A stretch of DNA of 64,000 bases from Texas Phoenix palm phytoplasma (GCF_005774685.2 NZ_VBRA02000009.1:122782-186781), one strand, 5' to 3'. Positions 47,095 to 58,570 are shown, counted from the stretch's first letter. Numbers and translations are program-made. The notes: generated from the sequence alone by a model not told the origin.

Positions 47095-47805
47095 TCAATT
47101 ATTTTTTAAAGGGGTTGTTTTTTCCATAATAAAACCAATAATTAAAATAGATAAAAAAGAAAAAAACAATCTTATTGAAGATTGAGTTAAAAAATAATAT
47201 AAATTAAAATTTTTTATGCTTTCGAAAAATATAGAACAAAAAATAATTATTCCATCTGTCAAAAAAACTACTATCATAAAATTAATACCACAAATATCTT
47301 TTAAGATTTTTTGAAAAATATCTATTCCTCCGGTAGTATATCCTAAACGACGAATATTACTTAAAGCAAAACCAATAAAAAATCCACCTACAACAGAAGC
47401 TAATGTTAATTTTAGATATATATTATCTTGACAAATAGTTTTCAATAAAAAATTTTGTTCTTCATCTCCAAAAAAACGAGCTAATCCTAAAACTCCTAAA
47501 TTTAATATAATAACTAAAACAACAGTTTTATAAACAAAATCTTTACCAAACATTTTGTATCCAAATATTAAAGATACAATATTATAAAAAATCATAAAGT
47601 TAGTAATTATAACATCTGAAATTTTATGCTTAAAAAAGAAAAATTCTAAAAATTGAACTGTTAATATAGATAAACCATCAATACCACCGGTATTTAATCG
47701 AGTTCCAAAAGTTAAAAAATAAATAATCATGACTAAAATTAAATCATTAAAAATTAAATATGACCATTTATATAAATTACTGTTTTTGAATTGTTTATTT
47801 TGCAT
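47095..47805 (-). CDS. YitT-family membrane protein (copy 2)
   Basis: A 236-residue integral membrane protein paralogous to the one at 3736-4518. The family motif reads LSNIRRLGYTTGGIDIFQKIL (about 144-164), and an N-terminal GTRLNTGGIDGLSIL repeats the glycine pattern. Five or six hydrophobic segments are present. Like copy 1 it lacks the C-terminal cytoplasmic domain. It lies between prfB (upstream) and nadE (downstream), with no link to either known. Confidence 0.75.
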   Translation of the reverse strand: MQNKQFKNSNLYKWSYLIFNDLILVMIIYFLTFGTRLNTGGIDGLSILTVQFLEFFFFKHKISDVIITNFMIFYNIVSLIFGYKMFGKDFVYKTVVLVIILNLGVLGLARFFGDEEQNFLLKTICQDNIYLKLTLASVVGGFFIGFALSNIRRLGYTTGGIDIFQKILKDICGINFMIVVFLTDGIIIFCSIFFESIKNFNLYYFLTQSSIRLFFSFLSILIIGFIMEKTTPLKNN

Positions 47806-47877
47806 TATTAAAAAACCTTTTTATATTTATTATGTTTTAGCTGAATATTTTTAAAATTTTTAATAATCAATAATAAA

Positions 47878-48969
47878 TTATTTTTTTCTTAAAAAAGAAT
47901 GAATAAAATCATCTATTTCTCCGTCCATAATTAAATTAATTTGACTAGATTCATAATTTGTACGATGATCTTTAACCATTTGATAAGGATTAAAAATATA
48001 ACTTCTTATCTGATGACCCCAACTAATATCTTTCTGATTCTTTTTAAAACTTTGTGTTTTTTCTTTTTGTTGTTCAATGGCTAATTGTAACAATTTGATT
48101 TTTAAAATTTGCAAAGCTTTTTCTTTATTTTTTATTTGACTTCTTTCGTTTTGACAATTTACTACTATATTGCTAGGAAAATGAGTTATTCTCACAGCAG
48201 AATCTGTAGTATTTACGTGTTGTCCTCCAGCGCCACTACTTCTAAAAACATCAATTCTTATGTCTTCGTCTTTAATTTCTATTTGAATTTCTTCATTAAT
48301 TTCTGGCAATACCTCGCAAGAAGCAAAAGAAGTATGTCTTCTAGAATTCGAATCAAAAGGAGAAATTCTAACTAATCTATGTATTCCTTTTTCAGATTTT
48401 AAATAACCATAAGCATGAAGACCTTTTAAAGAAAAACTAACAGATTTTAAACCAGCTTCTTCTCCTTCTTGTAAATGTAATATTTTAATTTTAAATTTTT
48501 TTTTTTGAGCATATTTTTGATACATATTAAATAACATTTGGCACCAATCCTGAGATTCAGTTCCTCCTGCTCCAGAATGTAATATCAAAATAGCATCATT
48601 CTCGTCATAAGGTTGATTTAATAAAATATCAATTTCAAATTTTTTTAATTTTTTTTTAATAATTTCTAATTCTTTAATTAATAATAAAAAATCTTTTGTA
48701 TTTTCATCAGTTATTTTAAATAAAACACATAAATCATTAAAACTTTTTTTAAAATTATTAAAAATATTAATTTTTTCTTTTATTCTATGAAGTTTTTGGG
48801 TAACGTTTATAACATAATTATTCTCTTTTTCCCAAAAAGAAGAATTTTCCATTATTAAATTTAAATTTTGTATTTCTTTTTGTTTTTCTTTTAAATTTAT
48901 TTTTTCTTCTAAAGAAGTTAAAATATTTTTAAGATTTTCTAAAATTTTATTAACTTCATACATTTCCAT
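47878..48969 (-). CDS. prfB: peptide chain release factor 2
   Basis: A 363-residue RF2 that ends translation at UGA and UAA. The tripeptide determining stop recognition is SPF (in VRISPFDSNSRRHTSF), and the peptidyl-tRNA hydrolysis motif is GGQ in RSSGAGGQHVNTTDS (about 240-254). The gene is open from its ATG without the programmed +1 frameshift near codon 25 that controls RF2 in most bacteria. Its presence shows that TGA is a stop here. It follows secA with a 45-base gap, the usual secA-prfB order. Confidence 0.95.
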   Translation of the reverse strand: MEMYEVNKILENLKNILTSLEEKINLKEKQKEIQNLNLIMENSSFWEKENNYVINVTQKLHRIKEKINIFNNFKKSFNDLCVLFKITDENTKDFLLLIKELEIIKKKLKKFEIDILLNQPYDENDAILILHSGAGGTESQDWCQMLFNMYQKYAQKKKFKIKILHLQEGEEAGLKSVSFSLKGLHAYGYLKSEKGIHRLVRISPFDSNSRRHTSFASCEVLPEINEEIQIEIKDEDIRIDVFRSSGAGGQHVNTTDSAVRITHFPSNIVVNCQNERSQIKNKEKALQILKIKLLQLAIEQQKEKTQSFKKNQKDISWGHQIRSYIFNPYQMVKDHRTNYESSQINLIMDGEIDDFIHSFLRKK

Positions 48970-49014
48970 AAATTTTAATAAAATTCCTTTCGATCTTAAT
49001 AAAATTTCTATTAA

Positions 49015-51432
49015 TTATTTAGAAATAATATTTTCTAAAACAGATGATTTTAAAATCATACAACTAATATCAAAAGTAATATTTTGTATCATTTCATTAA
49101 ATAATTTTTGTCCTTCTGATTGATAAACCATTAAAACATTTTGTTGCCCATAACCAACAAAATTAATACTCTTTCTTAAAGAAAGCATTAACGAAATATG
49201 TTTTTTAAAATGCATATCAATATTATGCAATATAATTTCTTGTAAAAAAATAAAGTATTTTCCTTTGTTCAAATTATTAAGTTTAATTTTTATTTTATTT
49301 AAAAGCTCTTCAACCGTTAAATAAATAATTTTTTTTATTTCTATTTTAGAAAATTTTGGATTTTTCATATTTACACTTTTAAAAAGTTCTAAATTTAAAG
49401 TATTCTTATGAAATAATGAAATTTCTAAAAAATTAATTAAATTAACTAAATTTTCTTCTTTTTTTATATTTTTTTGAAATTTTTTATAGAAAAATAAATC
49501 AATTTTATAATCCAAAATTTTCTTTATTAAACTTAATGTTATTTTGTCAATATTAGCATCATCAGATGTTAATATTTGTCTTCTTTGTTTATAAATAATA
49601 TCTCTTTGAAGTCCTAAAACAGAATCAAATTGTAAAAGAAATTTTCTACTATCATAATTACTAGATTCAATCTTTTTTTGTAAATTAGTAAAAAAATTTG
49701 TCAAAAACTTAGAAGAAATAAATTCTTTTTGTTGTTTGCTTTGTTGTAATAAAGAAATTAATTTTGTAATTTTACTACCACTAAATCGTATAACTAATTC
49801 ATCCTCTCCTGAAACGAAAAAACGAGAATATCCTTTGTCTCCTTGTCTTCCTGAACGACCTCTTAATTGATTATCAATTCTTCTGGATTCATGTCTTTCT
49901 GTTCCTAAAACTGCTAAACCGCCTAATTCTTTAACTCCTTCACCTAGTCGAATATCAGTACCACGTCCTGCCATATTAGTCGCTATAGTAACAGCTCCTT
50001 TATTACCTGCTTTAGCAATAATTTCAGCTTCTTTAAAATGATTTTTAGCATTTAATACTTCGTGTGGTATTTTTCTTTTTTTTAATTTTCTTGAAATTTC
50101 TTCAGATACTTCTACAGTCACAGTTCCTATTAAAATGGGTTGTTGTTTTTTAAATCTATATTCTATTTCATTCATTAAACCTTCCCATTTATCTTTTAAA
50201 TTTAAAAAAACAAAATCAGGCGCATCTTCTCTAATCATAGGTTTATTAGTAGGGATTTCTATTACTGGCATATTATAAATATTTATAAATTCTCTTTCTT
50301 CTGTTTTAGCAGTTCCTGTCATTCCTGAAAGTTTTTTATAAATACGGAAAAAGTTTTGATAAGTAATAGTTGCAGAAATATCTGTTTCCTCTTTAATAGT
50401 ACAACCTTCTTTAACTTCTAATGCTTGATGCAAACCTTCACTAAATTGACGACCATGTAAAATTCTTCCTGTAAAATGATCAATAATTAAAACTTTATTT
50501 TCTTCTACCAAATAATCTTTGTTTTTTTCTAAAATAAAATAAGCTTTTAAAGCATTTTTTATACAGTGTAATAAAATATAATTTTTAGGATTATAAAGAT
50601 CTTTAGTTTGAAAAAAAATTTCTGCTTTTTTAATTCCTGATTCTGTTAATTCTATAGTCTTATATTCTAAATCAATTATATAATGTTGTTCTTTTAATTT
50701 TCTAACAAAACGATCTGAATCCATATAAAAATGAACATTTTGTTTTTTTTGATTTGAAATAATTAAAGGAGTTCTTCCTTCATCTATTAAGATTGAATCA
50801 ACTTCATCTAAAATTGCATAATTATATTTTCTTTTCATCAAAATATTAGAAAATTTCATTTCCATATTGTCTCTTAAATAATCAAATCCTAATTCACTAT
50901 TTGTAGAATATAAAATATCACATTCATAAGCTTTTTTTTTTGCTTCTATATTTTTTGATTTAATATTTAATCCTACAGACAAACCTAAAAAATTAAAAAC
51001 TTTACCTATCAAACCATTAGCTTCTCTATCAGCTAAATATTCATTAACAGTTACAATATGAACGCTTTCTCCAGTTAAAGCATTTAAATAAGCAGGCAAA
51101 ACAGAAGTTAAAGTTTTACCTTCTCCAGTTTTCATTTCAGCTATTTTACCTTGATGCAAAACAATAGAACCTAATATTTGAACACGATAACAATTTAATC
51201 CAGTTATTCTCCTAGCGGCTTCCCTAGCTAACGCAAAAGCTTCTATTAAAAGTTGATCTAAAGAAAAACCTTTTTTAAAAAGTGTTTTTAATCTTTCTGT
51301 CTCTTTGGGAAAATCTTCATCTTTAAGTTTACTAGTATAAATAGCTAATTCATCTATTTTATCAACAATTTTTTTATTTCTTTTTTCAAATCTTTTAGAA
51401 GAATTAAATAAATTTTTTATCCAATTAAACAT
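49015..51432 (-). CDS. secA: preprotein translocase ATPase SecA
   Basis: An 805-residue motor driving Sec export. Walker A-type [16 protein letters not shown] (about 100-115), Walker [21 protein letters not shown] (about 205-224), and the second-domain motifs [15 protein letters not shown] and [16 protein letters not shown] are present. The C-terminal zinc-binding Cys tail of many SecA proteins is missing; the protein ends VLENIISK. It would export the membrane-anchored proteins such as those at 27.6 and 29.4 kb. Upstream is a 419-base non-coding stretch. Confidence 0.95.
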   Translation of the reverse strand: MFNWIKNLFNSSKRFEKRNKKIVDKIDELAIYTSKLKDEDFPKETERLKTLFKKGFSLDQLLIEAFALAREAARRITGLNCYRVQILGSIVLHQGKIAEMKTGEGKTLTSVLPAYLNALTGESVHIVTVNEYLADREANGLIGKVFNFLGLSVGLNIKSKNIEAKKKAYECDILYSTNSELGFDYLRDNMEMKFSNILMKRKYNYAILDEVDSILIDEGRTPLIISNQKKQNVHFYMDSDRFVRKLKEQHYIIDLEYKTIELTESGIKKAEIFFQTKDLYNPKNYILLHCIKNALKAYFILEKNKDYLVEENKVLIIDHFTGRILHGRQFSEGLHQALEVKEGCTIKEETDISATITYQNFFRIYKKLSGMTGTAKTEEREFINIYNMPVIEIPTNKPMIREDAPDFVFLNLKDKWEGLMNEIEYRFKKQQPILIGTVTVEVSEEISRKLKKRKIPHEVLNAKNHFKEAEIIAKAGNKGAVTIATNMAGRGTDIRLGEGVKELGGLAVLGTERHESRRIDNQLRGRSGRQGDKGYSRFFVSGEDELVIRFSGSKITKLISLLQQSKQQKEFISSKFLTNFFTNLQKKIESSNYDSRKFLLQFDSVLGLQRDIIYKQRRQILTSDDANIDKITLSLIKKILDYKIDLFFYKKFQKNIKKEENLVNLINFLEISLFHKNTLNLELFKSVNMKNPKFSKIEIKKIIYLTVEELLNKIKIKLNNLNKGKYFIFLQEIILHNIDMHFKKHISLMLSLRKSINFVGYGQQNVLMVYQSEGQKLFNEMIQNITFDISCMILKSSVLENIISK

Positions 51433-51851
51433 AATATTAATGTTATTTAAAACAAACCTTTCTTATTTAAAAAATTATTTTAATAATTTAAAAAAATTAA
51501 AATTTATTTAATAAATATTAAAATATTAAAATTTTTTATTTATTTATTTTTGAATTAATTTTTATAATTTTTAAAATATAAATTACAAAATTTACGAAAA
51601 ATAATTAATTAATTATTTTTAACTTTTTTTATAACTATAATATTTAAAAATTATATAAATTAAATTTTTATTATTTAAAGTTTTTTAAAAAATAAATATT
51701 AATAAAAATATATAAAAATATAAATAAAACTATGTTTCATGTTTATTATATATTTTATATACCATAAAATTAGAAACATAGTTATAATTATAATTTTTTA
51801 TCTAATTATTTAATTTAAAATTAAAAAAATTAAATTTTATGTTTATGTTAT
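51433..51851. promoter_or_regulatory. nox-secA intergenic region
   Basis: A 419-base non-coding stretch between the nox stop and the secA start. It holds one strong inverted repeat (51728-51783) and otherwise A+T DNA in which promoter boxes for secA cannot be told apart. No gene is seen. Confidence 0.4.
51728..51783 (-). terminator. probable nox terminator
   Basis: Inverted repeat AACTATGTTTC / GAAACATAGTT with a 34-base loop, 69 bases beyond the nox stop. The minus-strand exit is T-rich (TTTTATTTATATTTTTATA). The loop is long, so the call is moderate. Confidence 0.5.
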
Positions 51852-53192
51852 TTATTTTTTTGATTCTAAAGATTTTAAACCAGCTAAATTTAACAAACTC
51901 CAAGGTTTATTGTAATAAGGGTTAAAAAAGAAATCAACAAAAGCTAATTCATTCATGGACATATCTTTTTGAATACAAACACTTAAAGTGTTCATTTTTT
52001 CAGTTAAATCAGCAGTAGATAAAATTTGTCCACCTAAAATTTTATTTGTTTCTTTGTTGAAAACAATTTTTAATAAAACAGGATCAAAAGTATTCATAAA
52101 TTCAGGTCTATTAGCGTCTTTAATAACAACAGAATCACAATTAATACCCATAGATTTAGCAAAATTCTCAGTCATTCCTGTAGAAGAAATATTTAATTCA
52201 AAAATTTTTACACAACTAGTTCCTTGAGTACCAAAATATTTTTGAATATTTTTCTTAATATTCATTCCTATAATAGTACCCATTCTAATAGCGCTAGTAG
52301 CTAAAGGAATGTAAGAAGGTTTTTTAGTAGGATTGAAATAAATATTAGTGCAATCTCCACAAGCATAAACATCTGGATGAGAAGTTTGTAAAAATTCATT
52401 AACTTCTATAGCTCCATTAGGTGATTTTTTTAAAAATTCACCTACTAATTTTGTATTAGGTAAAAAACTCACACACATAATTACCATTTCAGTTTCAAAA
52501 GAACCTTTATCAGTTTGTACATGCGTTACTAAATTATTTTTAAGGATAAAATTAACAACTTTATGGCCTAATAATAATTTAACATTATTATTTATTAAAG
52601 TTTGTTCAGTTATTGAAGTAAATTCTTCATCTAAATATTTAGACATAACTCTATCTTGAATATCTATCATAGTAACTTCTTTTTTTTGATGAATAAAAGC
52701 TTCAGCTAATTCTATTCCAATATAACCGGCTCCTACTATAGTTATTTTTTTAATATTTTTAGCATATTCAATAATTTTATTAGCATGTTCTAAATTTTTA
52801 GAAATTAATACATTCTTTGAATTCATTCCTTCTATTTTAGGAATAACAGGCCAAGAACCACTAGATAAAATTAATTTATCAAATTTATCTATAAATTCTT
52901 CATTATTTTTTAAATTTTTAACTAAAATTTCTTTTTTTTCGAAATCAATTTTTAATACATCATGTCTTAATCTTACATCAGCACCCATCTGAATTAATTC
53001 TTCAGGATTTGAATAAAACAAACCTTGTTTATCTTTAACAATTCCACCAATATATAATGCTATTCCACATGAAAGAAAAGATACATTATCATTTCTTTCA
53101 TAAACAGAAACTTTTACATCTTCATTATTATTTATCATTGTTTTAACTGCAGCAGTACCAGAATGAGTACATCCAACAACTATTACTTTCAT
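51852..53192 (-). CDS. nox: NADH oxidase (CoA-disulfide-reductase family)
   Basis: A 446-residue flavoprotein oxidising NADH with oxygen. FAD-binding start VIVVGCTHSGTAAVKTM, redox-active Cys42 in NVSFLSCGIALYIGG, NADH-binding ITIVGAGYIGIELAEAF (about 155-171) and a second FAD motif VYACGDCTNIYF (about 275-286) are present, as is the C-terminal dimer domain. The water-forming type is likely, but cannot be told from peroxide-forming by motif alone. It would recycle NADH from glycolysis and malate oxidation. A normal AGGAG-type site precedes the ATG. Confidence 0.93.
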   Translation of the reverse strand: MKVIVVGCTHSGTAAVKTMINNNEDVKVSVYERNDNVSFLSCGIALYIGGIVKDKQGLFYSNPEELIQMGADVRLRHDVLKIDFEKKEILVKNLKNNEEFIDKFDKLILSSGSWPVIPKIEGMNSKNVLISKNLEHANKIIEYAKNIKKITIVGAGYIGIELAEAFIHQKKEVTMIDIQDRVMSKYLDEEFTSITEQTLINNNVKLLLGHKVVNFILKNNLVTHVQTDKGSFETEMVIMCVSFLPNTKLVGEFLKKSPNGAIEVNEFLQTSHPDVYACGDCTNIYFNPTKKPSYIPLATSAIRMGTIIGMNIKKNIQKYFGTQGTSCVKIFELNISSTGMTENFAKSMGINCDSVVIKDANRPEFMNTFDPVLLKIVFNKETNKILGGQILSTADLTEKMNTLSVCIQKDMSMNELAFVDFFFNPYYNKPWSLLNLAGLKSLESKK

Positions 53193-53427
53193 TTTTTTCT
53201 CCTAAATGAATAAATCATTCTATATAATTTTTAAAAATAAAATAACTTAATTTTTTTTATAATAAATTATTACAGAAAAAATATTAATAATTAATAAAAT
53301 TTTATTTAAATTTATATAAAAAATAACAAAAATATTGATATTAAATTTTGTTAATATCTTCTTTATATTATAATGAATATTTTTAATTAAAAAAATATAT
53401 TTTAATATTTTTTGATAAAAATTAATT

Positions 53428-56400
53428 TTACTCTTTCGGTAATTTTTCTATTATTTTAAATTCTTCTTTTAATTTTTTAAGAATAGTTTTATTAATTTTA
53501 ATTCTTGCTAAAAAATCTTTTTGAGTAAATAACTTCTTTTCTCTTTCTTTAACAATATTTTCTGCCAATACTTTTCCTAAACCATCTATAGAAATAAAGG
53601 GCATAATTAAACATTTATCACCTTCAATAATAAAATTATATGCATCAGATTTATTTAAATCAATTGGCAAAAATTTAAATTTTCTTGAAATCATTTCAGA
53701 AGCATTTAATAAAGTATTAAAAATATTTTGTTCTTTAGCAGTAATATTTTTTTTATTTAAAGAAGACAATTTAGAATTAATCTTTTCAATATCATTTGTA
53801 ATCATCAATTCATAATCAAATTGTTCTACTCTAGTAGAAAAAAAACCACTATAAAATAAAAGAGGAAAATTTACTTTAAACCAAGCAATTCTAACTGCCA
53901 TCAAAACATAAGCAGCTGCATGAGCTTTAGGAAAAAGATACTTAATTTTACTTAAAGATTTTATATACCATTCTTCTACTTTATTTTCTATTTCTTTAAC
54001 TAAAAATGTCCATTCTTTAGGGTTAGAATGTTGTTTTCCTTTACGAACAAATTCCATAATTTCAAAAGATTTTAATTTTTCAACATTTCTATTTATTAAC
54101 GTATTCATAATGTCGTCACGACAACAAATAATATCATCAAAAGAAATATTTTTGTCTGCAGTATTATTTTCAAAATCACCTTGTTTTTTCAAAACATCTT
54201 GAGCGTTTTTAATCCATACATCTGTTCCATGAGAAAGTCCAGAAACTTTAACTAAAGTAGCAAAATTAAAGTCTTTTTTTTCTTTTTTATAAATATTTTT
54301 TAAAATATCAATAACAAATTTAGTTCCAAATTCAGGAATCGCTAAAGAAGAAATATTTTTAACAGTTTGAGAAAAAATTCTATAAACTTTAGGATCATCT
54401 GTAGGTATATCTTGATAACGATTAAAAGGAAATTTTTCAGGGTTTTTATGAACATAATCCATAAAAAATTTAATCAACATAGGATCATCATGTCCCAAAA
54501 TATCCATTTTAAATAAATTATTTTCAAAAGAATGATAATCAAAATGAGTAGTTTTCCAAGAAGAAGTAATATCATTAGCAGGAAATTGAACAGGTGTTAT
54601 TTCAAAAATAGAATTCTCATTAGGAACAACTACAATTCCTCCAGGATGTTGTCCAGTAGAACGTTTAACCCCTTCCAAGAAATGAGTTCTTCTATTTATT
54701 TCACAAAAACGTATTTTATCTTCTAAATTTTTATCTTTAATAAAGCCTTTTATATAACCAAATGCATTTCTTTTAGCAACTGTTTGAATTGTTCCTGCTC
54801 TAAAAACATAATCTGAACCTAATAATTCTTTAATATAACCATGAGCTTTACTTTGATAATTTCCTGAAAAATTTAAATCTATATCAGGAGTTTTATTTCC
54901 TTCAAAACCCAAAAAAGTTTCAAAAGGAATATCTTGGCCATCTTTAATAAATTTTTTAAAACAAAATGGGCAATTCATATCTGGAAGATCATAACCTGAA
55001 AAAATACCTTTTATAGAATTATAATCGTTTTTATCAATATTTTTAGAATTAATATAGTTTTGATATTTTTTTTCTTTTTTTTCTTCTTCACTCATTTGAG
55101 GAAAAACAGTATATTGACATTGAGAACAACGATAATGTGGTTTTAAAGGATTTACTTCAGTTATTTCTAAAATATTAGCTATCAAAGAAGAACCAATAGA
55201 ACCACGAGAACCAACAGGAAATCCGTCTTCTATTGATTTTTTAACTAATAAGTAAGTCAAATAGTATATAGGAGCAATACTAGGGTTAGATTTAGAATTA
55301 TTACTCTTATCAATAATTTTTTCAAATTCAAAAAAAATTCTTTTCTCAACTAAAGGATGCATATGTTCTCCATAAATTGATTTAGTTTTTTCTTTTATTA
55401 AGAACTCTATTTCTTTTTTAATACTTGGAACATTTAAATTATTTGAAAAAGCATTATCTTTAAGGAAAAAAAGTTTTTCAGGCAATATATTAATTTTTTC
55501 AATTTTTTCATTCAACAAATGAGTATTATTAATAACTAAATCTTGTCTTAATTGTTCATCTTCTATAAAAGAAAAAGAATCTAACATTTCTTGAGTAGTT
55601 AAAAAATAATTATCAGGCAAATTATCATGATTATAATTAGATAACCTATGTAATCCACCACCGATTAATTTTGCATTAATATAAACTTCTCTATAAATTT
55701 TATCATAAGAAGATAAATAATGAACGTCTCCTGTAGCAATAACAATTTTATTTTGTCTTTTAGCTTCTTTAATTATTTTCATAATAGTGTCTTGGATAAT
55801 TTTTATTTTATATTCTTTATTATTGCCGCTTAATTCAAAAATAATATGTTTATAAGCGTTGATAGGTTGAACTTCTATATAATCATAAAAAGAAATAACA
55901 TTACTTAAATCTTTATCATTTTGATATAAAGCTGTATTAAAAACTTTACCATCAAAACACCCACTTCCGATTAATAAACCTTCTCTATTTTTAACAAAAT
56001 TAGATTTCATAACAATAGGTTTTTTATAAAAATCTTTAGTTAAAGAGTCACTTAAAAGTGAAAACAAATTTTTATAACCAATTTGATTTTTTACCAAAAT
56101 ATTAACATGATAACTTTGTTCAATTATAAACGGTAAAGAACCTTTTAAATCGTAAAAAGTTAAAATATTTTGTTCTTCTAATTGTTTAATCATTTCTAAA
56201 AAAATTAAACCAGTTGAATAAGAATCAAATAAAGCTCTATGACTTTTTCCTTCAAGAGGGTTTTTTATTTTAAAAAATTTTGATATTTTTTGCAAATTAA
56301 AAAATTTTAAAACTGAATTAAAATGTTTTCTTGCTAAATTTAAAGTATCTATTACAGGAGTTGCATTAAAATTAAAATTTAATTTTTTACTAACTTCTTC

Positions 56401-58392
56401 TAAGAATCCTATATCAAAAAAAGCATTATGCGCTACTAAAGTATATCCTTCAATAAATTCAAGGAATTTTGGAAAAACTTTTTCAATAGTAGGTTTATTT
56501 TTTAAATCATCATTTTGTATTCCAGTTAAATCTATAATTTTTTGACTTAGATCGATTTCAGGATTAATCAATTGGTTAAAACATTCATCTGTTATCTTTC
56601 CGTTTTCTATTTTTACTGCTGATAATTCTATTATTTTATCTATATTTTTAGAAAGACCTGTTGTTTCTAAATCAAAAACAACATAACTATTTTTTTTTAA
56701 ATTAAAATCAGAAAAATAAGGATAATCTTCTTGATTTGTAATAAAAACAGGTTTTTCTTCATTAAAATTAATTTCTAAACCTAAAATAGGTTTTATATTT
56801 TTATTTTTAGTATGCTTATAAATTTCCGGATATACATAAATACCATCATGATCTGTAAAAGCTATAGCTTCGTGTTGCCATCTAATAGCTGTATCAATAT
56901 AATCTTTTGCACTAGTTACAGCATCTAAATTAGACATTTTAGTATGAAGATGAAATTCAATTCTTTTTTTACCTTTATAATTATCCATTCTTTTTAATTG
57001 AAAAGGAACCGAATTTATAATTTTATAAGGTTTATAAGATGAATTTTTTTTATCAAAATTAAAACTAAAATAAAATTCTTGATTTTTTTCATATTTATCA
57101 ACAAAAGAATCAATTTCTACTAAAATTCCTTCTTTTAAATTTTTTCTAATATGAATTAAATTTTCTTCTTCAGCAAGAAAAAATTTTCTATATAAAATAG
57201 AATCTTTTTTTTCTAAAGGTTCTAACAAATAAAAAGAAAACAAAATACTTCTTCCTTTTGCTACAACATATTCTTCTTTTTGTTGTATATAACCTTTAAT
57301 TTTAAAATAACTATATTTTTTTCTAAATTCTTTTATTTTATCATTTGTAATAGGGATACTATTAAAATCAATATACTCAATTTTATTATTTTCTTTATTA
57401 ATTATTTCTTTAATATTAACTTTATTCATGTTTTGAGTTTTTTCTATATCTTTAATTTCTTTAATGTCCTTGATTTTAAATTTAAAAAGCACACCATATT
57501 TTTCTTTTAAAATTACTTGCAATTCTTTTAGAATTTTTTTTATTTTGTTTAAAACATAATAGTCAGGAAGAACAAAATATTTAATTAAATCACAATCACA
57601 AAAAAATTCACATATTTTTAATTCAAAATCAACATAATCAATTTTATATTTAAAAATTTCAAAAATTTTATTTTCTTTTTTTTGTTTAATAATCAAATCT
57701 AAAATAAAATAAAATTTTTCATTCCATATTAAAGTTTCATCATTAATATTAATATTATCAATATTATCAAAATTTAAATAATTATTACTAGAAATAAAAT
57801 TATTTTTTCTAATCAATATCTTAAAATTAAAAAAAACAGAATATTCATGCAAAAATAATTTTGTTATTTCATCTAAAAAAAGATATATTTTTTCTTCAAA
57901 ATATTTTTTAGGTAAATATTCAAAAACAAATAATTCAATACTTTTAAATTCGCATATTTTCATTTCAAAATTAAAAAAAATAATTCTATTTTTTAAAAAA
58001 TTAAATAAAGTTAAATCTTTATTTCTTTTTTTCAAAATACGATATAAAAGTTCTAAAAAAACTTCTTTTTCTAAATTACTTATCGAATTTAATTCAAAAA
58101 AAATATTAGTCTTTAAATTTTTTATAATTTTTTTGCTTTTTTTTTCTATAAATTCATTTACCTTTTTTTCGAAATTATCCATAGATTTTATAATATCGCT
58201 TTTTATTGGATTTGTAAAAAAATATAAATTCCAAGTTTTTTCTAATACTTTAATTTTTACTTTTTTAAAAACAAAAGAAAAAGAATTATCAATATTATTA
58301 TTTAAATATTTTTCGAATAAAGATATTTTATCTTTATAACTATTATGGATTAATTTTTCTTTATTTTCTTTCCTATCTAAAGGTATAAACAT
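53428..58392 (-). CDS. polC: DNA polymerase III alpha subunit, PolC type
   Basis: A 1654-residue Gram-positive type replicase with built-in proofreading. The N-terminal about 370 residues are Lys/Phe/Ile-rich. An OB-like domain follows, then a PHP domain (RIEFHLHTKMSNLDAV, near 480), split by the 3'-5' exonuclease (YVVFDLETTGLSKNIDKIIELSAVK in part, near 570; TLVAHNAFFDIGFL). The polymerase core has GSRGSIGSSLIANILEITEVNPL-type block (near 1065), the zinc region (HYRCSQCQY... CPFCF), DIDLNFSGNYQSKAH and the ending LFPKAHAAAYVLMAVRIAWFK. B. subtilis PolC is about 1437 residues. The excess is mainly N-terminal. It is followed by nox after 235 bases. Confidence 0.95.
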   Translation of the reverse strand: MFIPLDRKENKEKLIHNSYKDKISLFEKYLNNNIDNSFSFVFKKVKIKVLEKTWNLYFFTNPIKSDIIKSMDNFEKKVNEFIEKKSKKIIKNLKTNIFFELNSISNLEKEVFLELLYRILKKRNKDLTLFNFLKNRIIFFNFEMKICEFKSIELFVFEYLPKKYFEEKIYLFLDEITKLFLHEYSVFFNFKILIRKNNFISSNNYLNFDNIDNININDETLIWNEKFYFILDLIIKQKKENKIFEIFKYKIDYVDFELKICEFFCDCDLIKYFVLPDYYVLNKIKKILKELQVILKEKYGVLFKFKIKDIKEIKDIEKTQNMNKVNIKEIINKENNKIEYIDFNSIPITNDKIKEFRKKYSYFKIKGYIQQKEEYVVAKGRSILFSFYLLEPLEKKDSILYRKFFLAEEENLIHIRKNLKEGILVEIDSFVDKYEKNQEFYFSFNFDKKNSSYKPYKIINSVPFQLKRMDNYKGKKRIEFHLHTKMSNLDAVTSAKDYIDTAIRWQHEAIAFTDHDGIYVYPEIYKHTKNKNIKPILGLEINFNEEKPVFITNQEDYPYFSDFNLKKNSYVVFDLETTGLSKNIDKIIELSAVKIENGKITDECFNQLINPEIDLSQKIIDLTGIQNDDLKNKPTIEKVFPKFLEFIEGYTLVAHNAFFDIGFLEEVSKKLNFNFNATPVIDTLNLARKHFNSVLKFFNLQKISKFFKIKNPLEGKSHRALFDSYSTGLIFLEMIKQLEEQNILTFYDLKGSLPFIIEQSYHVNILVKNQIGYKNLFSLLSDSLTKDFYKKPIVMKSNFVKNREGLLIGSGCFDGKVFNTALYQNDKDLSNVISFYDYIEVQPINAYKHIIFELSGNNKEYKIKIIQDTIMKIIKEAKRQNKIVIATGDVHYLSSYDKIYREVYINAKLIGGGLHRLSNYNHDNLPDNYFLTTQEMLDSFSFIEDEQLRQDLVINNTHLLNEKIEKINILPEKLFFLKDNAFSNNLNVPSIKKEIEFLIKEKTKSIYGEHMHPLVEKRIFFEFEKIIDKSNNSKSNPSIAPIYYLTYLLVKKSIEDGFPVGSRGSIGSSLIANILEITEVNPLKPHYRCSQCQYTVFPQMSEEEKKEKKYQNYINSKNIDKNDYNSIKGIFSGYDLPDMNCPFCFKKFIKDGQDIPFETFLGFEGNKTPDIDLNFSGNYQSKAHGYIKELLGSDYVFRAGTIQTVAKRNAFGYIKGFIKDKNLEDKIRFCEINRRTHFLEGVKRSTGQHPGGIVVVPNENSIFEITPVQFPANDITSSWKTTHFDYHSFENNLFKMDILGHDDPMLIKFFMDYVHKNPEKFPFNRYQDIPTDDPKVYRIFSQTVKNISSLAIPEFGTKFVIDILKNIYKKEKKDFNFATLVKVSGLSHGTDVWIKNAQDVLKKQGDFENNTADKNISFDDIICCRDDIMNTLINRNVEKLKSFEIMEFVRKGKQHSNPKEWTFLVKEIENKVEEWYIKSLSKIKYLFPKAHAAAYVLMAVRIAWFKVNFPLLFYSGFFSTRVEQFDYELMITNDIEKINSKLSSLNKKNITAKEQNIFNTLLNASEMISRKFKFLPIDLNKSDAYNFIIEGDKCLIMPFISIDGLGKVLAENIVKEREKKLFTQKDFLARIKINKTILKKLKEEFKIIEKLPKE

Positions 58393-58570
58393 TTTTATTA
58401 CTCTTCTGAATAAAATTAATTTTTTTTCTAATATAAAAAATTATATAAAGAACACAAAATAAAATAAATCAATAAAAAAATAATTATTAATTTTTTTAAT
58501 ATTTTTATTTTTTAATCAATTTTTTAATAATTTATATATCTTAACTTATTTTAATTTATTTTTTATTCTT

